Assembly: GCF_032118995.1 (NCBI RefSeq)
Contig: NC_092653.1
Location: 21,285,202 to 21,349,201 of the forward strand
Length of the DNA stretch: 64,000 nucleotides
Origin: Asterias amurensis
Taxonomy: Eukaryota; Echinodermata; Asteroidea; Forcipulatida; Asteriidae
Direction: 5' to 3'
Shown: positions 35,030 through 47,880 of the stretch, one piece after another
Layout of the letters: each line of letters opens with the position of its first letter
Position numbering within the stretch: the stretch's first letter is position 1
Translations under genes and position numbers: made by a program
The notes under the pieces: model-generated
The model's database searches: none
What the model was told of the DNA's origin: nothing
Seen by the model: the letters and a program-made list of their open reading frames with translations, nothing else

Positions 35030-36975
35030 ATTGTCTTTATATCTGCTATTTGTACAAAGGGAACTTGATTTATACTTAAAGATAGGATCAAATAAAAAGC
35101 CTGAACGGAATATAGCAGTACTTTTATCAAGATAATTTATGGTGTTATATTTAAAAACAAAGCTTAGACAAGTTATGTGAAAAACATTAAATGTTGTTTA
35201 TAAACAATATATATGACATTGTTTTTCAAAACAAATTCAGAGGTAAATTTTTTATACAATTAATTATTGATCACTTTTTAAAAATTGATAAAACATGTAA
35301 AGAGATTCAATATCCAGATCCATAAAATTAATGAAGTATTCTTGAAACACCTTAGAGGGTATTTTTGAAACCAGTGTATTAGGCTAGCTGAAGGTTGTGG
35401 CTACTTTTTTTTATTATGTAAGAAAAACTACTCAGAAAACAACTGTGAAAGTATTGTTGTTCTTAAAGGCAGTGGACACTAGTGGTAATTACTCAAATTC
35501 ATTATTATCATAAAACCTTACTTGGTGACAAGTAATGGTGAGATGTTGATAGTATAAAACATTGTGAGAAACGGCTCCCTCTGAAGTGACATAGTTTTTC
35601 AGAAAGAAGTATCCGACGACCAATTGAGCTCAAATTTTCTCCGGTTTGTTATTTTATGCATGTTGAGATACATCGATTATGTCTTGACAACTACCAGTAG
35701 TGTCTTTAAACAGCAAGAATAAGTCTATCTTTCAGCGCATTTACAACTTATGCCTTAAACAAAATAATAAATCTAGCTATTACAACACTAGTCATGACAA
35801 TGTAAATCATAAATTAGTTTCAATTGTGTTAAACGATATTTGTTTGTAACTTTTTCCATTCCCGAATTCTTTAAATTTCCCAGGAAACGGTTGTAGTGAT
35901 GAACAGCAGGCATAAATGGGTCAATTGACCTTTGCCCTTGACGTGACACATGGCTACAATTAGGGGTGTCGTTTTGAATGTAATGTTTAATGGTGCATGT
36001 ATGCAATCTCCATTTACGAACAGGCCTAAAATTGCATGGAGCCCTATGGAGGTCATGGCTTCCATTTCCCCCTGTTCTTGGCCCTGGTGCCCCTTTTAAA
36101 GTTTCCTAATGGTAGTGCCTTTTGAAGAATGAAAATGTCATTGCCCTGTCTCAAAGATGAAATTCCAGGCTTGAACAATAGACTAGTCATAAGATAATTT
36201 GACATTTGTATTACAATTATAGTGAAAATCGCAGCTGTACAATTTTGAAAGGTGTCCCTTTACTCCATATCAAAAATTCAATGTAATCTCCATTAAGATT
36301 CTGTTTGTGTGTGTACAAATTGTGCCTGCATATTGCCCTCCAGGCTCTGTGGTTCTTTGTAAACTTGTCACATTGTTCTGTGACTTTGAATATACTGTCA
36401 CTTTCACTGCTTTTCTTTGTCCTTAAAAAGTTTTTTTTTTTCAGTTTTTAATCCTTGTGTTATTTGAAGACATTTACAATCATGCCTTTAGAAATGTGTA
36501 AGTTGGACATAATTGTCACACTGTATTACCCCTAAACTTAGCCAATTAAGAATGCATGAGTTCTAATATGCATGGTTCTGGTTTGTTGTATCAAAAACTG
36601 CCAACTAAATTCCTAGTATTCCTACTGTTGGTCTATCTTGAATAAAATAATGTACATTACACATATAATTATTACATTACCAACTATGAAATGGTATTCT
36701 TAATCTTAATAAGTATCTCTATAAATTGGTAAAGGCAATATGAAATAAAATATACCAAATTCGCGAATTTAAAAAATGATGATGATTTTATTATTTTGTG
36801 TTTAATAGTAAAATACTCTATATAAACCACAAGGGTCACTAATACAGGAGAGTTTAAATAATAATTAGGTAGATCAGTGGTCATGTCACGTGTCCGGGTT
36901 GCTGCTGATGCATTATGCATTAGGTAGTAGATATGGTTTAAATGGGGACCAGATTTAGTGACATCGTTTTTCCAA

Positions 36976-37275
36976 TTAAGGAATTTTAACATTATCGATT
37001 TGGAGCAAAATGAATAATATTGTTAATTCAATTAGAATGCCTGATGTTGCATCTTCAACGTTTTTTTTTATCCAGTTGGCGATATTGTTTTGCCACTTAT
37101 TTATATTTGTCATTTGTTGCCTTTTTGTGGCTAGGTTTACTGAAAATTGTAGCAAATTGCCGATAGCGTTGTGAGTGTGAGTACTTGTACGACGGAAGAT
37201 GTCAAATTGGTTTTGAAAATAGAACACCCCTGTGTTACTTCGTCTAAGCTTTTTGCCCAGAGATTTTACCCACAC
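36976..37275 (-). other. Unassigned ORF (99 codons), possible gene remnant
   Basis: The conceptual product contains KLRRSNTGVFYFQNQFDIF and RRTSTHTHNAIGNLL, less repetitive than other ORFs in the intergenic DNA. I do not recognise a family and see no splice context. It could be a fragment of a retroelement or a chance ORF. Confidence 0.2.
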
Positions 37276-38145
37276 TTACCGCAGTTAAGTATAGGCCTAC
37301 GTCGGCTGCAAAACAGGTGGTGCATTGTGTCATGGAATGTGTTGCATGATAAACGTTTACCATAGACCCTTTCCCTGCATAAAATCCGTATTTTGAACAA
37401 GTTACACGTGGCTCACTGTTCGGAACCGAAATGAGAGTTTCGGAAAAAGGTCATTATATTTTACGCAGTTGGTGATAAAGTGCGCCACCAATAGTTTGTC
37501 ACGTTTAACGGCGTTTGAGGAGGGGTGTTTTATTGTTTCCTATAACGACAATGTGAAGTTCATCACAGTGAATTGGGGTCAACTCTTTTTCTTTTGTAAA
37601 CAAGTTTGCAGGCAAGTGTGTGTTTCAATGAGATTTGCGTCCTGGGTTTATTATTAAACTAAAAAATACTACACAATATAGTTATATCATATAGAAATAA
37701 TTATAGGTTAAGGCTTTACATGTTTTCGTATCACTGCCACGATATTTTTTTGTAACATATAGTTTCAGCAATAAAACACCTAATAACAATTGTTACAAAA
37801 TTACAATATTTGTAAATGAAACACTGAAATATTGAACTTTTTAACAATTATTTGTAAGATTTGGCCTTGACTTAAGCCTCCCTAGAACAAAGCTGCCCTG
37901 CACAATATTTATTTATTTCATAAAATTGTTTAAACATCGCCAACATAAGGAAAATAATGCAATGAAATTACAAATATTTAAGACAAAAACCGGACCTGAT
38001 CCTGTGTTAGAAAGAAAAACTAAGTCAACGCAACGTTCAGGCCAAGAAACGGTTAGCAGTTTCTGAACCGGAAAACTTTTCCAAAATTGGGACTAAAAAA
38101 GTATGTTTATATTAATTTGTTTGTCTCTAATTGATACCGTATGAC

Positions 38146-41100
38146 TTAGTTACCGAGACAAGTAAATGAGTCGACTCCATCCAGGCAGCCATTTTGGCAA
38201 TCGGCGTTGATACAGTCGTCAGCGTCTAAAATACAAGCAACAACAAAACATGTATTTAAACCGGATGCATTTCAATGGGCATCTACTGGGCCCAATTTCA
38301 TAGAGCTGCTTAAAGGAACACGTTGCCTTGGATCGGTCGTGTTGGTCTTTGAAAAGCGTTTGTAATCGTTTTTTTATAAAATGCATTTGGGTAGAAAGAT
38401 GTTGTAAAAGTAGAATACAATGATCCACACAAACATGCCTCGAAATTGCGTGGTTTTCCTTTTACCTCGTCGACTAACACGCCCGCCATTTATGGGGGTC
38501 AAAATTTTGACTCCCATAAATGGCCGACCGTCTAAGTCCGCACAGTTGAAGGAAAACCACGCAATTTTGAGGCAAGCTTGTGTGGATCATTGTATTCTAC
38601 TTTTAAAACATCTTTCCAACCATATGCATTATATACAAAACGGTTACAAACGCTTTTGTTTTGACCAACTCGTCCGATCCAAGGCAACGTGTTCCTTTAA
38701 GCACAACAAGTGGCTAAGCACATCAAATTTATTATGCTTACTAATTTGTGACTTCGGTATGCGCTTTAAGCATAGAATTAGATGCATGCTGGTTTTAGCT
38801 AGTGATCAAGTTTGCCTAGCTAGACCCGCATGCACCTCATTCATCAGTTAGCGCTTATGCAGTGGGTATTTGAGAAAATGTGTGTAGGGTGCGTTCGTTT
38901 AGCTTCCCTGTGTCGACCCCGGCCTTTCCCCGGTGCGTTCGAATAGCTTTGACATCATTCCAGGGCTCACCCGGGTCAGCCCCCAGTGCCCTGCTTGTGG
39001 AGTGGGTCACTTGGGGGCTGGCCCCAGGTGCATGACGTCACTATGAGAGCGGTGAGTAATCGTTCGTTTAGCTCTTGTCAGGGGCTCACCCGAATGAGAA
39101 CCGCGGGGTAGACCCATGCCAGGGAAGCTTAACGAACGAACCATTGGCATGCGATTATTGCTGGAACACTGGATTTACCTAGTAAGTCTGCTGCCACCTA
39201 TGTTCGAAAGTCACCCAATGGACATCTAATAAATATTTAACTCATAAAAAATTTACCTTTAAAGAAAATAGATAGTCCATTTGTAGGCACTGGCACCGTG
39301 CTGGCCACCGGCCCACAGTCATTTTCATGGTACAGGAGGTCCACGCCAAATACATATTCATTAAATCTGGCTCCAGCAAGAAAGCAGATGCCATGACCCA
39401 TACTAAGCGTGCTGTAACAATCACAAGAATCATCATCCAGCATCACTGACTTCACACCAAACTCCATTTTGTACTGGAAAGAATCCTGCTGCGTCTGGGG
39501 AGCCTTCCCTGCAAACAATGTGTATGGAATAGGAGACTTTGGGACGCTAGGTGGCAGCAGACTTACCAGGTACATTTCCATTGTTTACGTAGTTATGAGC
39601 ATGCGCACATTACCGAGAACAATGGATTTTACCAGGTAAATCTGCTGCCACCAAGCGTCCCAAAAGTCTCCCATTAGATCCGCCTTTGCGTGAACTATAC
39701 TGTGCGCTGCATACATAACCAACTTGGATTTATAAACAATGTTTACGTACCTTGAAGAACTACTGGATTCCATGCGTTTTGGTTTTTTAATGATGACTCT
39801 ATGCCGTCATGGAAGGCACGCCATGTTGCATGTGCAACGTTGTTACTTGAATCAAATGCCCACCTTGAAAAACAAGAGAAATTGGAGGAGAAGAATTATT
39901 GAAGGTTGTTAATTACTCAAAATAATTTTTAGCATAAAAACTTACTTGATATAAACAAGCAATGGAGAGCTGTTGATTAAAACAATGTGAGAAACGGCTC
40001 TCTCTGAAGTATGTATTCAAGAAAGAAGTAATTTTCCACTCAAATTTTCGGGACATCACATGTTTACAGAAGAGCCACTGTAAAGAGCCACTCTAAAACA
40101 GAAAATCTTATATTATATGGAGATTGCACTGTCTAATTCCTATCAACTTTTGGAATGATGAACGGGGGCACATCTCAAAACTTGTCCAGCTTTTACTTTC
40201 ACAATTCTTTGATTTATGTGGAAATTGTGACACAAAATGTCAATTTAGTATCTTGCCGTCCAGAATACCCCAAAAATGCACAAGGTCACACTTATTATTG
40301 TAAATAAAGTCCACATGGTCTTTACGTTAGGTAATTACTGCTCAAATCAGTGGCAATAAATTCCTTTTTTTAAGTATAGAAGCTTTCGATAGCATAAAGA
40401 GTAGTCGAGAATCATTTCACTTCAAAGTAATGTAATAATGGAAATAGATTTATATCAGATATCCCTAAAATTTAAGAAACGTTACTAACAGAAACGTTTC
40501 ACAGATTGTGCAAGCCTATTCCAAATTTAAAAAACCCTAAAAGAAACGCTATCACCATTTAAAATGAAATTTGCACAGGTAACACTATACATATCTATAC
40601 TCTTATAGATTTGAAACAATCGAGAGGTTACAACAGCAACAAAGCTATATGGTCCATTCAGTTGATTTTGTTTGTTGGCGATTTCATAATAAAAAATAAT
40701 ACGCAAGCCTGATTGAACAGGGATTGAAATGTATTTCATTAAAAATCTAAATAATTGCTTTGTCCTAGTTTGGCGAAGAAGGGCAGTGCAATACCAACGT
40801 TTTGCATAATCATAAACAGACAAATTGTAAAACGTTGACCTACATTGGGAATAACGACAGCGTTTAATTGATTGAAACTAGTGCATCCCATTGTCTATCT
40901 GTATAGATTTTACCTGTACACCGTTCCTGCTGAATCCTCAGCGAGTATTTCTGCGCCATCTTCTTGTAAAGCTTCTGGCAAACGACTGAAACAGTACGGG
41001 GAATCAACGTCACAGTCGCCATAGTTGTCTGAAAAAGAACAAAATGGAATGTTGGCAAGCATGATGTTCAAGAATGTAGATTTTATTAGCTACAGTGTCC

Positions 41101-44100
41101 AAGCCGATTTTCTGTCTTCCGTTCACGAAGTCAGTAAAACGAAGGACAGTTCTTTTCAGAACTGAGAAGTATCCCGAAAATCTACTCCGCGGTCAAATGT
41201 ATAAATTTGTTTAGCATGGCGGATCTCTAAAGAACAAACCCTACCTGGCAAGTAGATACACAAATGGTGTTACCGCAAACCAAATATTTTTGATACCTTA
41301 CCATGCAATGCCTCAAATCCTATATGGATTCTTTGTTTGGGAAAAAAGAAAGGAAAAAGGAACTAGCCTATAATAATAATTTCATTATGGTTTATCTATT
41401 ACTTTGTTATACCTTGAAGTACATCAGTGACAGATGCTGGCCATTCGGTATTAGCTTGATACCACCAGAAAAGCCTCCACCTTGCCCCGTCTCGCTCAAT
41501 AACTGGGTTCTCCTTAGGGCGTTCTGGTGCTTTAAAGAAAGAAGAAGAAAAAAACATAATTCTGTCGACACTTCTGAGGTTCTTTCTGTTTTAATTATTT
41601 ATCATGTAAACATTTTCTGGCTGTCCCTTTTGCCATACTTCATTGCAATTGAAAAAGGTTTACAGGCTTAATTTTGTATTGTAAAAAAAAGAAAAGTGGT
41701 GGCCAGATTTATGAAACTTGTAGAATATTGCTCATCTAGATACGACTTGCAAACGCCTACAGACCAAGTTTCTGTTGAGAAACAATGAGGCACCTTTTTC
41801 AATTTCATAGGTATTTTGAATTTTGTGTTATCGTGGATAATAGATGCAAGAAATATGGATTGTCTGTTACATTGAGCTTACAGTGTCATGGATGACTAAT
41901 ATTGCAGAATGAAATTATGTTGCTCAACAGTGCACGTACATAAAGTATTCTATCTATTGAATAATATAAACCATAGACCTTTTCGCAAATACCCATTGCG
42001 CAAGCGCCAACCGTTGAATGAGGTGCATTGTGGTCTAGCTAAGGAGCAAAAAGGTCTATTGACAATTGGCTGCGTTCGTTTAGCTTCCCTGGGTCGACCC
42101 CGGTGTGTGGCGTTTTTTTTTCCCAGGACGAACGTGGGTAATTATCTGCACACATTCGTCCTGGAAAAAGAAAACGCCACACACCGGGGTCGACCCGGGG
42201 AAGCTAAAAGAACGCACCCAATAAACCCAATGTGTATGCTGCCACCCAGCGCTTCAAAGTACAGTGATCTTACCAGTCCGAGGAGCTTTTCCCGGGCAAC
42301 GGTCGTTTTTCTGCTCCATCTTAGATGTAACCCATCTACCGATTTGGTTGGGGCCAGAGTCCGGATAAGAACCGTGGTACAACACAGTCATTTTGCCTTC
42401 AATACAGCAAAATAGAGCTATTGGAAATGACAATCAAATTAAAAATTGTTATATACCAATTACAAAGATGTTTTTACAAGAACACACAACATTGTAGAAT
42501 AATAAAAAATAATTTGGGGGCTAATCATCCTTACTCGCAGCTAAGAGCTGAATTGCGAAGGACGCGGCTACAACGTGGTGTTACTCGCAGCTAAGAGCTG
42601 AATTGCGAAGGACGCAGCTACAACGTGTTCGAGAAGCAGGCATGCAAGGCCACGGAGCACAGCCAAGATCGAAAGTGTTTGATTTTTCCCGAGGGAGGAA
42701 AACGGGTAGTCAGGAAAACCCTCGTGGCACAGCAGAGAACCAACGCAGAACTCAACTCACATATGGCCCCAGCCGGGAATCGAACCGGGGTCACCTTGGT
42801 GAGAGGCGAGCGCTTTACCCACGCCAACCATGCCACCCTTATGATAAACTATTGTGTTTGAAGCTTCGCTGGGTTTGGACAACAATGTAACTTTATAACT
42901 AGTAAACTAACAGGTAGGCTACAAACCATGTGTAAAAAATATGTATTCGGAGGACCGTTGGTTTATGATGTTTCGAACAGTAGGCCAGCTCTGCTCGTTT
43001 CAGGAGAACGCTGCACTATTACTGATGTTTGTGAATGATATAGTAATTCCAAAACTTTATCTCTTATTATTTCAGTATATAATTGGATATTCTTGGCACT
43101 CTTGCATTTACAAATCGAGGAGCAAAATGGTGTTCAATAATAAACTACAAAGCTTCATGCCATTATAAACAAAAACAACTTAACTAAAGGGTGCTCCGAC
43201 TCGCCAAAAAACATCAACAAAGTCCGTTTTGGGAAAAGCATTGAATGCGCTGTCGAGGATATTAAAAAAGAGAGCTAAAATCGATCCCACCGGAAGTGCT
43301 TGATGAGCAAATTTCCTCTCACAGCTTTTCGTTTCAGAAATAGACGTATTGATCTATCTTATAATTGATCTCAATAAAACATAGATCAATTAAATAGAGA
43401 TCAATAAATTGGCTGCCATCGGAATATGAAACGTGCACGTGTGAAAGACTGTTATTGGCTAAAAGTTCTGCACCAGTGCGTGTACTTTTCAAAAATGTTT
43501 GCCAATAAAGATGGCGGTCGAAGACGTCATGCGCAATGCATCGACTCCATACAACACGAATTTACGTCGGGTTCGCATTCCATGTTTTAACCCATGGAAC
43601 GTTTTAACTCATGGAAATAATCTCACTAATGCACATTATCATTCATTATTCGTATGTTATCTAAAGGTGCCAACATTGGGACTGATCAAGGACACTAAAG
43701 GAGACTTGTTAAAATTAACTTTTTGTGAGACTGCAAACGTTTCAAAACTTTCTTCGTCACTCTTGAAACAGTTGACTAGAAAAACAGTGACTGACTAGAA
43801 AAAAGAGTTCCGGGGCCAGTTAAATGGGCTTGAAGTTTTACACCATTTTCATTTTACCATGAGGTGAGAGACCTTTAAAGGCAGTGGACACTATTGGTAA
43901 TTGTCAAAGACTAGCCCTCAAAGTTGGTGTATCTCAACATGTGCATAAAATAACTAACCTGTGAAAACTTGAGCTCAATCGGTCATCGAACTTGCGAGAT
44001 AGTAATGAAAGAACAAAAACACCCTTGTCACATGAAGTTGTGTGCGTTTAGATGGTTGATTTCGAGACCTCAAGTTCTAAACGTAAGGTCTCGAAATCAA

Positions 44101-47100
44101 GTTTGTGGAAAACTACTTCTTTCTCGAAAACTACGGCATTTCAGAGGGAGCCGTTTCTCACAATGTTTTATACCATCAACCTCTCCCCGTTACTCGTCAC
44201 CAAGAAAGGTTTTATGCTAATAATTATTTCGAGGATAACCAATAGTGTCCACTGCCTTTAATTTATGTTCCCCACTAACACGAAAACTCTATTGAAAAAT
44301 TGTTTTTGACATTTCCCAACCCTCTTTAAGCCACCGTTTATTTTTCAGAAAAACAACATTTTTTGCCATTGTTTAGGGGTTCTGATGTTGGGCCAATGTT
44401 GATTCTAGGTCGGCAATATTGGTTTTACATGGCGGTTAATGTTGAGCCTTGATGAACCAACGTAGAATGATGAGATCATTATCGACATTTTGTTGGTTGG
44501 CAATGGATGATCAATATTGACTCTCCATAGGTTGGTTGGTTGGCAATATTATAACCATGGGTTTTACGTTTTAGCGATCAATGTTGAGCAACTAATGACA
44601 GTTTTTAATACTGTGGCAGTTTTGGTTTTTATTGACCGGTTGTATCAAAGTGGTCGATTTAAGGACAACCATCGGACCTATTTTAGTGCTTTATTGGAAA
44701 TAGATATTTACAAATAAGCGTTGTATTCACACATCGATTGACAATTTGTTGACAATCATATGGAGCAAGTTTGAGTGTGCACAATGGTTAACTAAAGGTT
44801 GACCATTTTGACTCGAACCCAGGCTGGTCGACCATTGGTTGACTACTGTGGTCGACCATTTGGAACCAGCCTCGAGCCCATTGTTTCTTCACTGGTCCCA
44901 ACAGCATGTTCCATTCTAACATGTGTTAAGCGCAGAGGGGAACTAGTGACACTTTAGCGAAAAGGTGGAAGGTTGACTAGACTACCAAACGAGTCGTTCG
45001 GGTGAGTACGTCACTGCGCATGTGCGTTGCTAATCTGTGGTCGACCACTGGTGGACTAAATTAATGTGCGCATTCAAACTTGCTCCTTGCAACACACTGT
45101 GGTAGGCCTACACTGCTGTTGATTTTTTAATTTTTTTAAATTTTTTATAAAGGCACTGGACACATTTGGTTTTTGTCAAAGACCAGTCTTCTCATCTCAA
45201 CACGCATAATATAACAAACCTGTGAAAATTTGAACTCAATTTGTCGTCGAAGTTGCGGTAGTTTCATGGAAAACAAAATACCCTTGTCGCATACAAGTTG
45301 TGTGCTTCCAGAAGTCGTTTTCTTTTAGTAAGTGTTTTGATTAATTGATTTGCTCTCGTCTAGTCATTTATTTTAAGTAACTTTGATCAGATTTATTGTT
45401 AAGTGTTTTAGTTATTTCATAATTCCAATGAAGACAGACAGCCGTCTATAACAGTACTGCTTGTCTTCATAATTTCAGATTGGTTAAAATAGAGCCGAAA
45501 TCCTCAGAAGTCTAATACACGACCAATTATTTAAATAAGTGTCACAGAAGTATAATTTTATTCATCCTACGTCCGGATTTTTACACTGGGTAGTTTTATT
45601 GTATACAAAAACGTACATCTACTTGTATAGGTTTAAAGCAATCAACCGTCTTCAAAACCAATCGTAGCATTTGCCTTTAAAGGCAGTGGCGTTATCGGTT
45701 ATTACTCAAAATAATTATTATCATAAAACCTTTCTTGGTTACGAGTTATGGGGAGAGGTTGATGTATAGTGTAAAACATTGTGAGAAACAGCTCCCTCTG
45801 AAGTGACGTAGTTTTCGATTTTCCACGAATTTGATTTCGAGAACTTAGATTTAGAATTTAAGGTCTCGAAATCAAGCATCTGAAAGCACACAACTTAATG
45901 TGACCATGGTGCGACAGGGTGTTTTTTCTTTTATTAATATCTCGCAACTTCGACGACCGATTGGGCTCACATTTTCACAGGTTTGTTATTTTATGCATAT
46001 GTTGAGATACACCAACTGTGAAGACTAGTCTTTCACATTTTTCAATAGTGTCTTGAATACTGGCTCATGTTCAGCATGTTTGTCAACTTGGCTGCAGCCA
46101 TGTTGGCATACATATCATTTAGCATATAGTGGTTTAAAGCCAACATCTTTCTTTTTCCACAGGATTTTTAAATGTTGTCAACCTTTAAAAACAAATATTT
46201 TAATTTACAACAAATGTATGCGGCAGTGGTTATGACCAATGTGGTTATGTCTGTCTGGGCTTAAAAGGAAGCGATTCTTTAAACTGGATCAAAATACATT
46301 AATTTTGGTTTTACCCTAATAAGCTTGCACCGATGTGCGTTAGGACTATATACTCAGTACTTTCCCGAGTTATGAGGAAAAAATACAGTTGTACCACACA
46401 TCGGTGTCAGGGTATAAACAATATTAATGGTGCAAATTAAACATCCAATAAAAGGATAATGAGCAGTTTACTTGCTCTGAAAAGAAAATGTTGATGGTCA
46501 GAATCATTGCTTTCAAGAGTTTAAATGTGGAGCAATAAAAGACAGCGAATCCAAAATTGCCATCAGTACCCAGATAAAGCATTTGACGGTCAAGCTTATG
46601 CTTAACCGATGTTGGGCAAACTTTGCAAATCTGAGGGACACTGCTTAGAGATAAGTGTTTTTTCTTTCAAAGGCCTATTCATCGTTCGTTGGTTAAATTA
46701 TAATTACCCAAGGCAAATTGTTGTACTTCTTTAGTAAACTGTATACAAGAAAATATGTAGGCCCTACATCAAAAGTACAAGCTGTACATTTTGCCCTTAT
46801 TCCTCAAATCTAGCCAAAAAGAGGAAAAGTTGTCTCCCTTCTGTTCATAAAATAGTCGGCATCTTATAAAATGATGTCTGCGTTTGTACATAGCATAACA
46901 TATGCCCTTGGTAACACATTATTTTTTAATACCGTTATCAAATTATTAGCCTTCGTAATATCTGAAGAATGTTTTTACAATTAGTAGGAGGAGAACATGG
47001 CAAACGAACCATTTGTTACTTTAATTTTCTGTTTCATTAGCAATTTTTGGTCTAAAAAATCAGTAAATTTTGAGAATAACAAAAATGGGGAAAAACAGTT

Positions 47101-47182
47101 GAGAGTGAAAATGCTGCATTAATATTGTTCACTTACCCACTAAAACAGCAATCACTGCAGCCACAAATGTTGAGCCAGTCAT
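38146..47182 (-). CDS. Secreted cysteine-rich protein with truncated cbEGF-like C-terminus, paralogue 1
   Basis: Minus-strand coding exons: 47137-47182, 42274-42417, 41413-41529, 40914-41028, 39751-39863, 39257-39508 and 38146-38225, giving 288 aa; every boundary is GT/AG and in frame. Residues 1-23 form a signal peptide spread over exons 1 and 2 (MTGSTFVAAVIAVLV, then ALFCCIEG). The mature chain has 11 cysteines, a WRLFWWYQANTEWP block (exon 3), GDCDVDSPYC (exon 4), SLSMGHGICF (exon 6) and a final 26-residue module, DADDC...CQNGC...SFTC. That module fits the calcium-binding EGF opening D-x-D-D-C and C-x-D-x4-F-x-C but stops before cysteines 5 and 6. I do not recognise the family. Intron 1 is 4.7 kb and full of MITEs. 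Tandem with 50101-56442, same exon layout and phases. Function unknown; extracellular role inferred. Confidence 0.82.
38314..38696. mobile_element. AGGAACACGTTGCC-family foldback MITE upstream of paralogue 1 exon 7
   Basis: Full-length, TTAA-flanked, in intron 6 and starting 88 bp from the exon 7 acceptor. It has inserted inside an older GGGCCCAATTTCATAGAGCT element, whose halves remain at 38288-38313 and 38697-38720. Confidence 0.85.
38888..39143. mobile_element. GTGCGTTCGTTTAGCTTCCC palindromic element in paralogue 1 intron 6
   Basis: Relative of 12775-13028 with the same inner CAGGGCTCACCC and GGGTCACTTGGGGGCTGG blocks and the closing GGGAAGCTTAACGAACG. Confidence 0.8.
39528..39675. mobile_element. 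GGTGGCAGCAGACTTAC palindromic MITE beside paralogue 1 exon 6
   Basis: It lies only 19 bp upstream of the exon 6 acceptor (39508), so any branch point for this intron is probably inside the element. Full relative of 9943-10088. Confidence 0.75.
39890..40060. mobile_element. Truncated AGGCAGTGGACAC-family MITE in paralogue 1 intron 4
   Basis: Retains the GTTAATTACTCAAAATAATT and GAGAAACGGCTCTCTCTGAAG segments; both ends are missing. The following 40060-40913 shows no recognisable feature. Confidence 0.6.
42069..42220. mobile_element. Short GCGTTCGTTTAGCTTCCC palindrome in paralogue 1 intron 2
   Basis: GCGTTCGTTTAGCTTCCCTG, a CCCCGGTGTGTGGCG arm and the mirror CGCCACACACCGGGG surround CCAGGACGAACG. 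It is a shorter derivative of the 12775-13028 family, ending 53 bp from exon 2. Confidence 0.7.
42490..42840 (-). repeat. tRNA-derived SINE-like repeat in paralogue 1 intron 1
   Basis: On the minus strand, 42840-42762 reads as a tRNA-like head with an A-box region TGGTTGGCGTGG and an exact B box GGTTCGATTCCC. The anticodon arm is poor, so it is not a working tRNA gene. The body continues to ~42500 and ends in a tandem duplication of about 57 bp (CTCGCAGCTAAGAGCTGAAT twice, at 42534 and 42591). Confidence 0.6.
43879..44257. mobile_element. AGGCAGTGGACAC-family MITE in paralogue 1 intron 1
   Basis: Full-length and TTAA-flanked, in the GTCAAAGAC-first orientation, with the GGTCTCGAAATC internal palindrome. 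Confidence 0.9.
44762..45086. mobile_element. TIR element with GGAGCAAGTTTGAG termini
   Basis: Ends GGAGCAAGTTTGAGTGTGCA and GTGCGCATTCAAACTTGCTC are inverted. Inside, GGTCGACCA occurs repeatedly. A second copy, with a worn left end, is at 52594-52896, so each secreted paralogue has one copy. Confidence 0.7.
45148..46052. mobile_element. Two AGGCAGTGGACAC-family MITEs, one truncated
   Basis: 45148-45345 is a 5' piece of the GTCAAAGAC-first orientation. 45681-46051 is a nearly complete copy after TTAA with a degraded right end. Between them lies AT-rich DNA with no feature. Confidence 0.75.
46053..47136. other. Intron 1 remainder of paralogue 1 without recognisable feature
   Basis: AT-rich, with a short mirror pair around GCACCGATGTGCG (46327) and CACACATCGGTGTC (46396). 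No exon-like ORF or known repeat is visible. Confidence 0.5.
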
Positions 47183-47880
47183 TGGGAAACACTCAGTTTG
47201 CAGCATCGGTCAAAACACAACCAAAACAATGAAGCAAAACCAATAGTAATGGCGTACAGTGCATGCATGAGTGCTTTGCGCAGTATGTATACCCAGTATA
47301 TGCGCACGATTGTTGTGTGATCTTGTTAAGAATAATGTAATCTTGCGGAATAAGAAGTAGATAAAATCTCATAACCGTTTTGTAGTACAGCAGGCTTATG
47401 TCACCACATTGTCGACCAATCAGGAGATCCGTTAACAGCCAAGCAGATGTTTCTTAACGTGTTGATTTCAGAAGCAGTAAACCCTCCCCAACAACGTAAC
47501 CTCACGATCACCGACAATGTGTCATATTTTATTTTGTTTATGTGAAGTTCGCTATAAAGTGCGCCACCAAGTGTTTGTAATATTTCACAGCGCTTGTGAC
47601 ACAAGTAGGTTAATCTTATGACGTCATGCTACTTTGGGGATATTATATCTACTATCTAGATTTGTATTTGTTAATAGGCAAGCCGGCGTTTTAAGTTGTT
47701 GGTTTTGATTTTTGTCTCACTCTAAAAGCATTTTCAACATAAGGAGAAAGTTTGAAATAAAAATATTTCCGTCATGTGTTGATGTTTCATTATACTTTAT
47801 TAAACTTACCATACACAAAATGAAATTCAAAATATATCATATTAGGTTTACATGCAATGTTTTCACTGCTTAGGCAAAAT

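Larger units (their letters stand above)
33340..38145. other. Intergenic region with palindromic elements and no confident gene
   Basis: Contains a partial GGGCCCGATTTCAAAAAGCT element (33838-33990), a perfect short hairpin GGGGGCAAATG/CATTTGCCCCC (34057-34088), a 225-bp foldback (34552-34778), a 105-bp palindrome (34924-35029) and a shortened AGGCAGTGG MITE (35467-35705). 36976-37275 on the minus strand has a 99-codon ORF of unknown nature. In 35710-36970 and 37380-37900 I see nothing but AT-rich DNA. AATAAA on the minus strand near 37908-37917 could end the next gene. Confidence 0.5.

Noticed and set aside
42762-42840. Functional tRNA gene on the minus strand
   Set aside because: The B box is good but the anticodon arm and acceptor stem do not pair; fits a SINE head better.
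44052-44261. Recurring small ORFs with VDFETSSS-like products
   Set aside because: They recur in every AGGCAGTGG-family MITE because of its internal palindrome; not genes.
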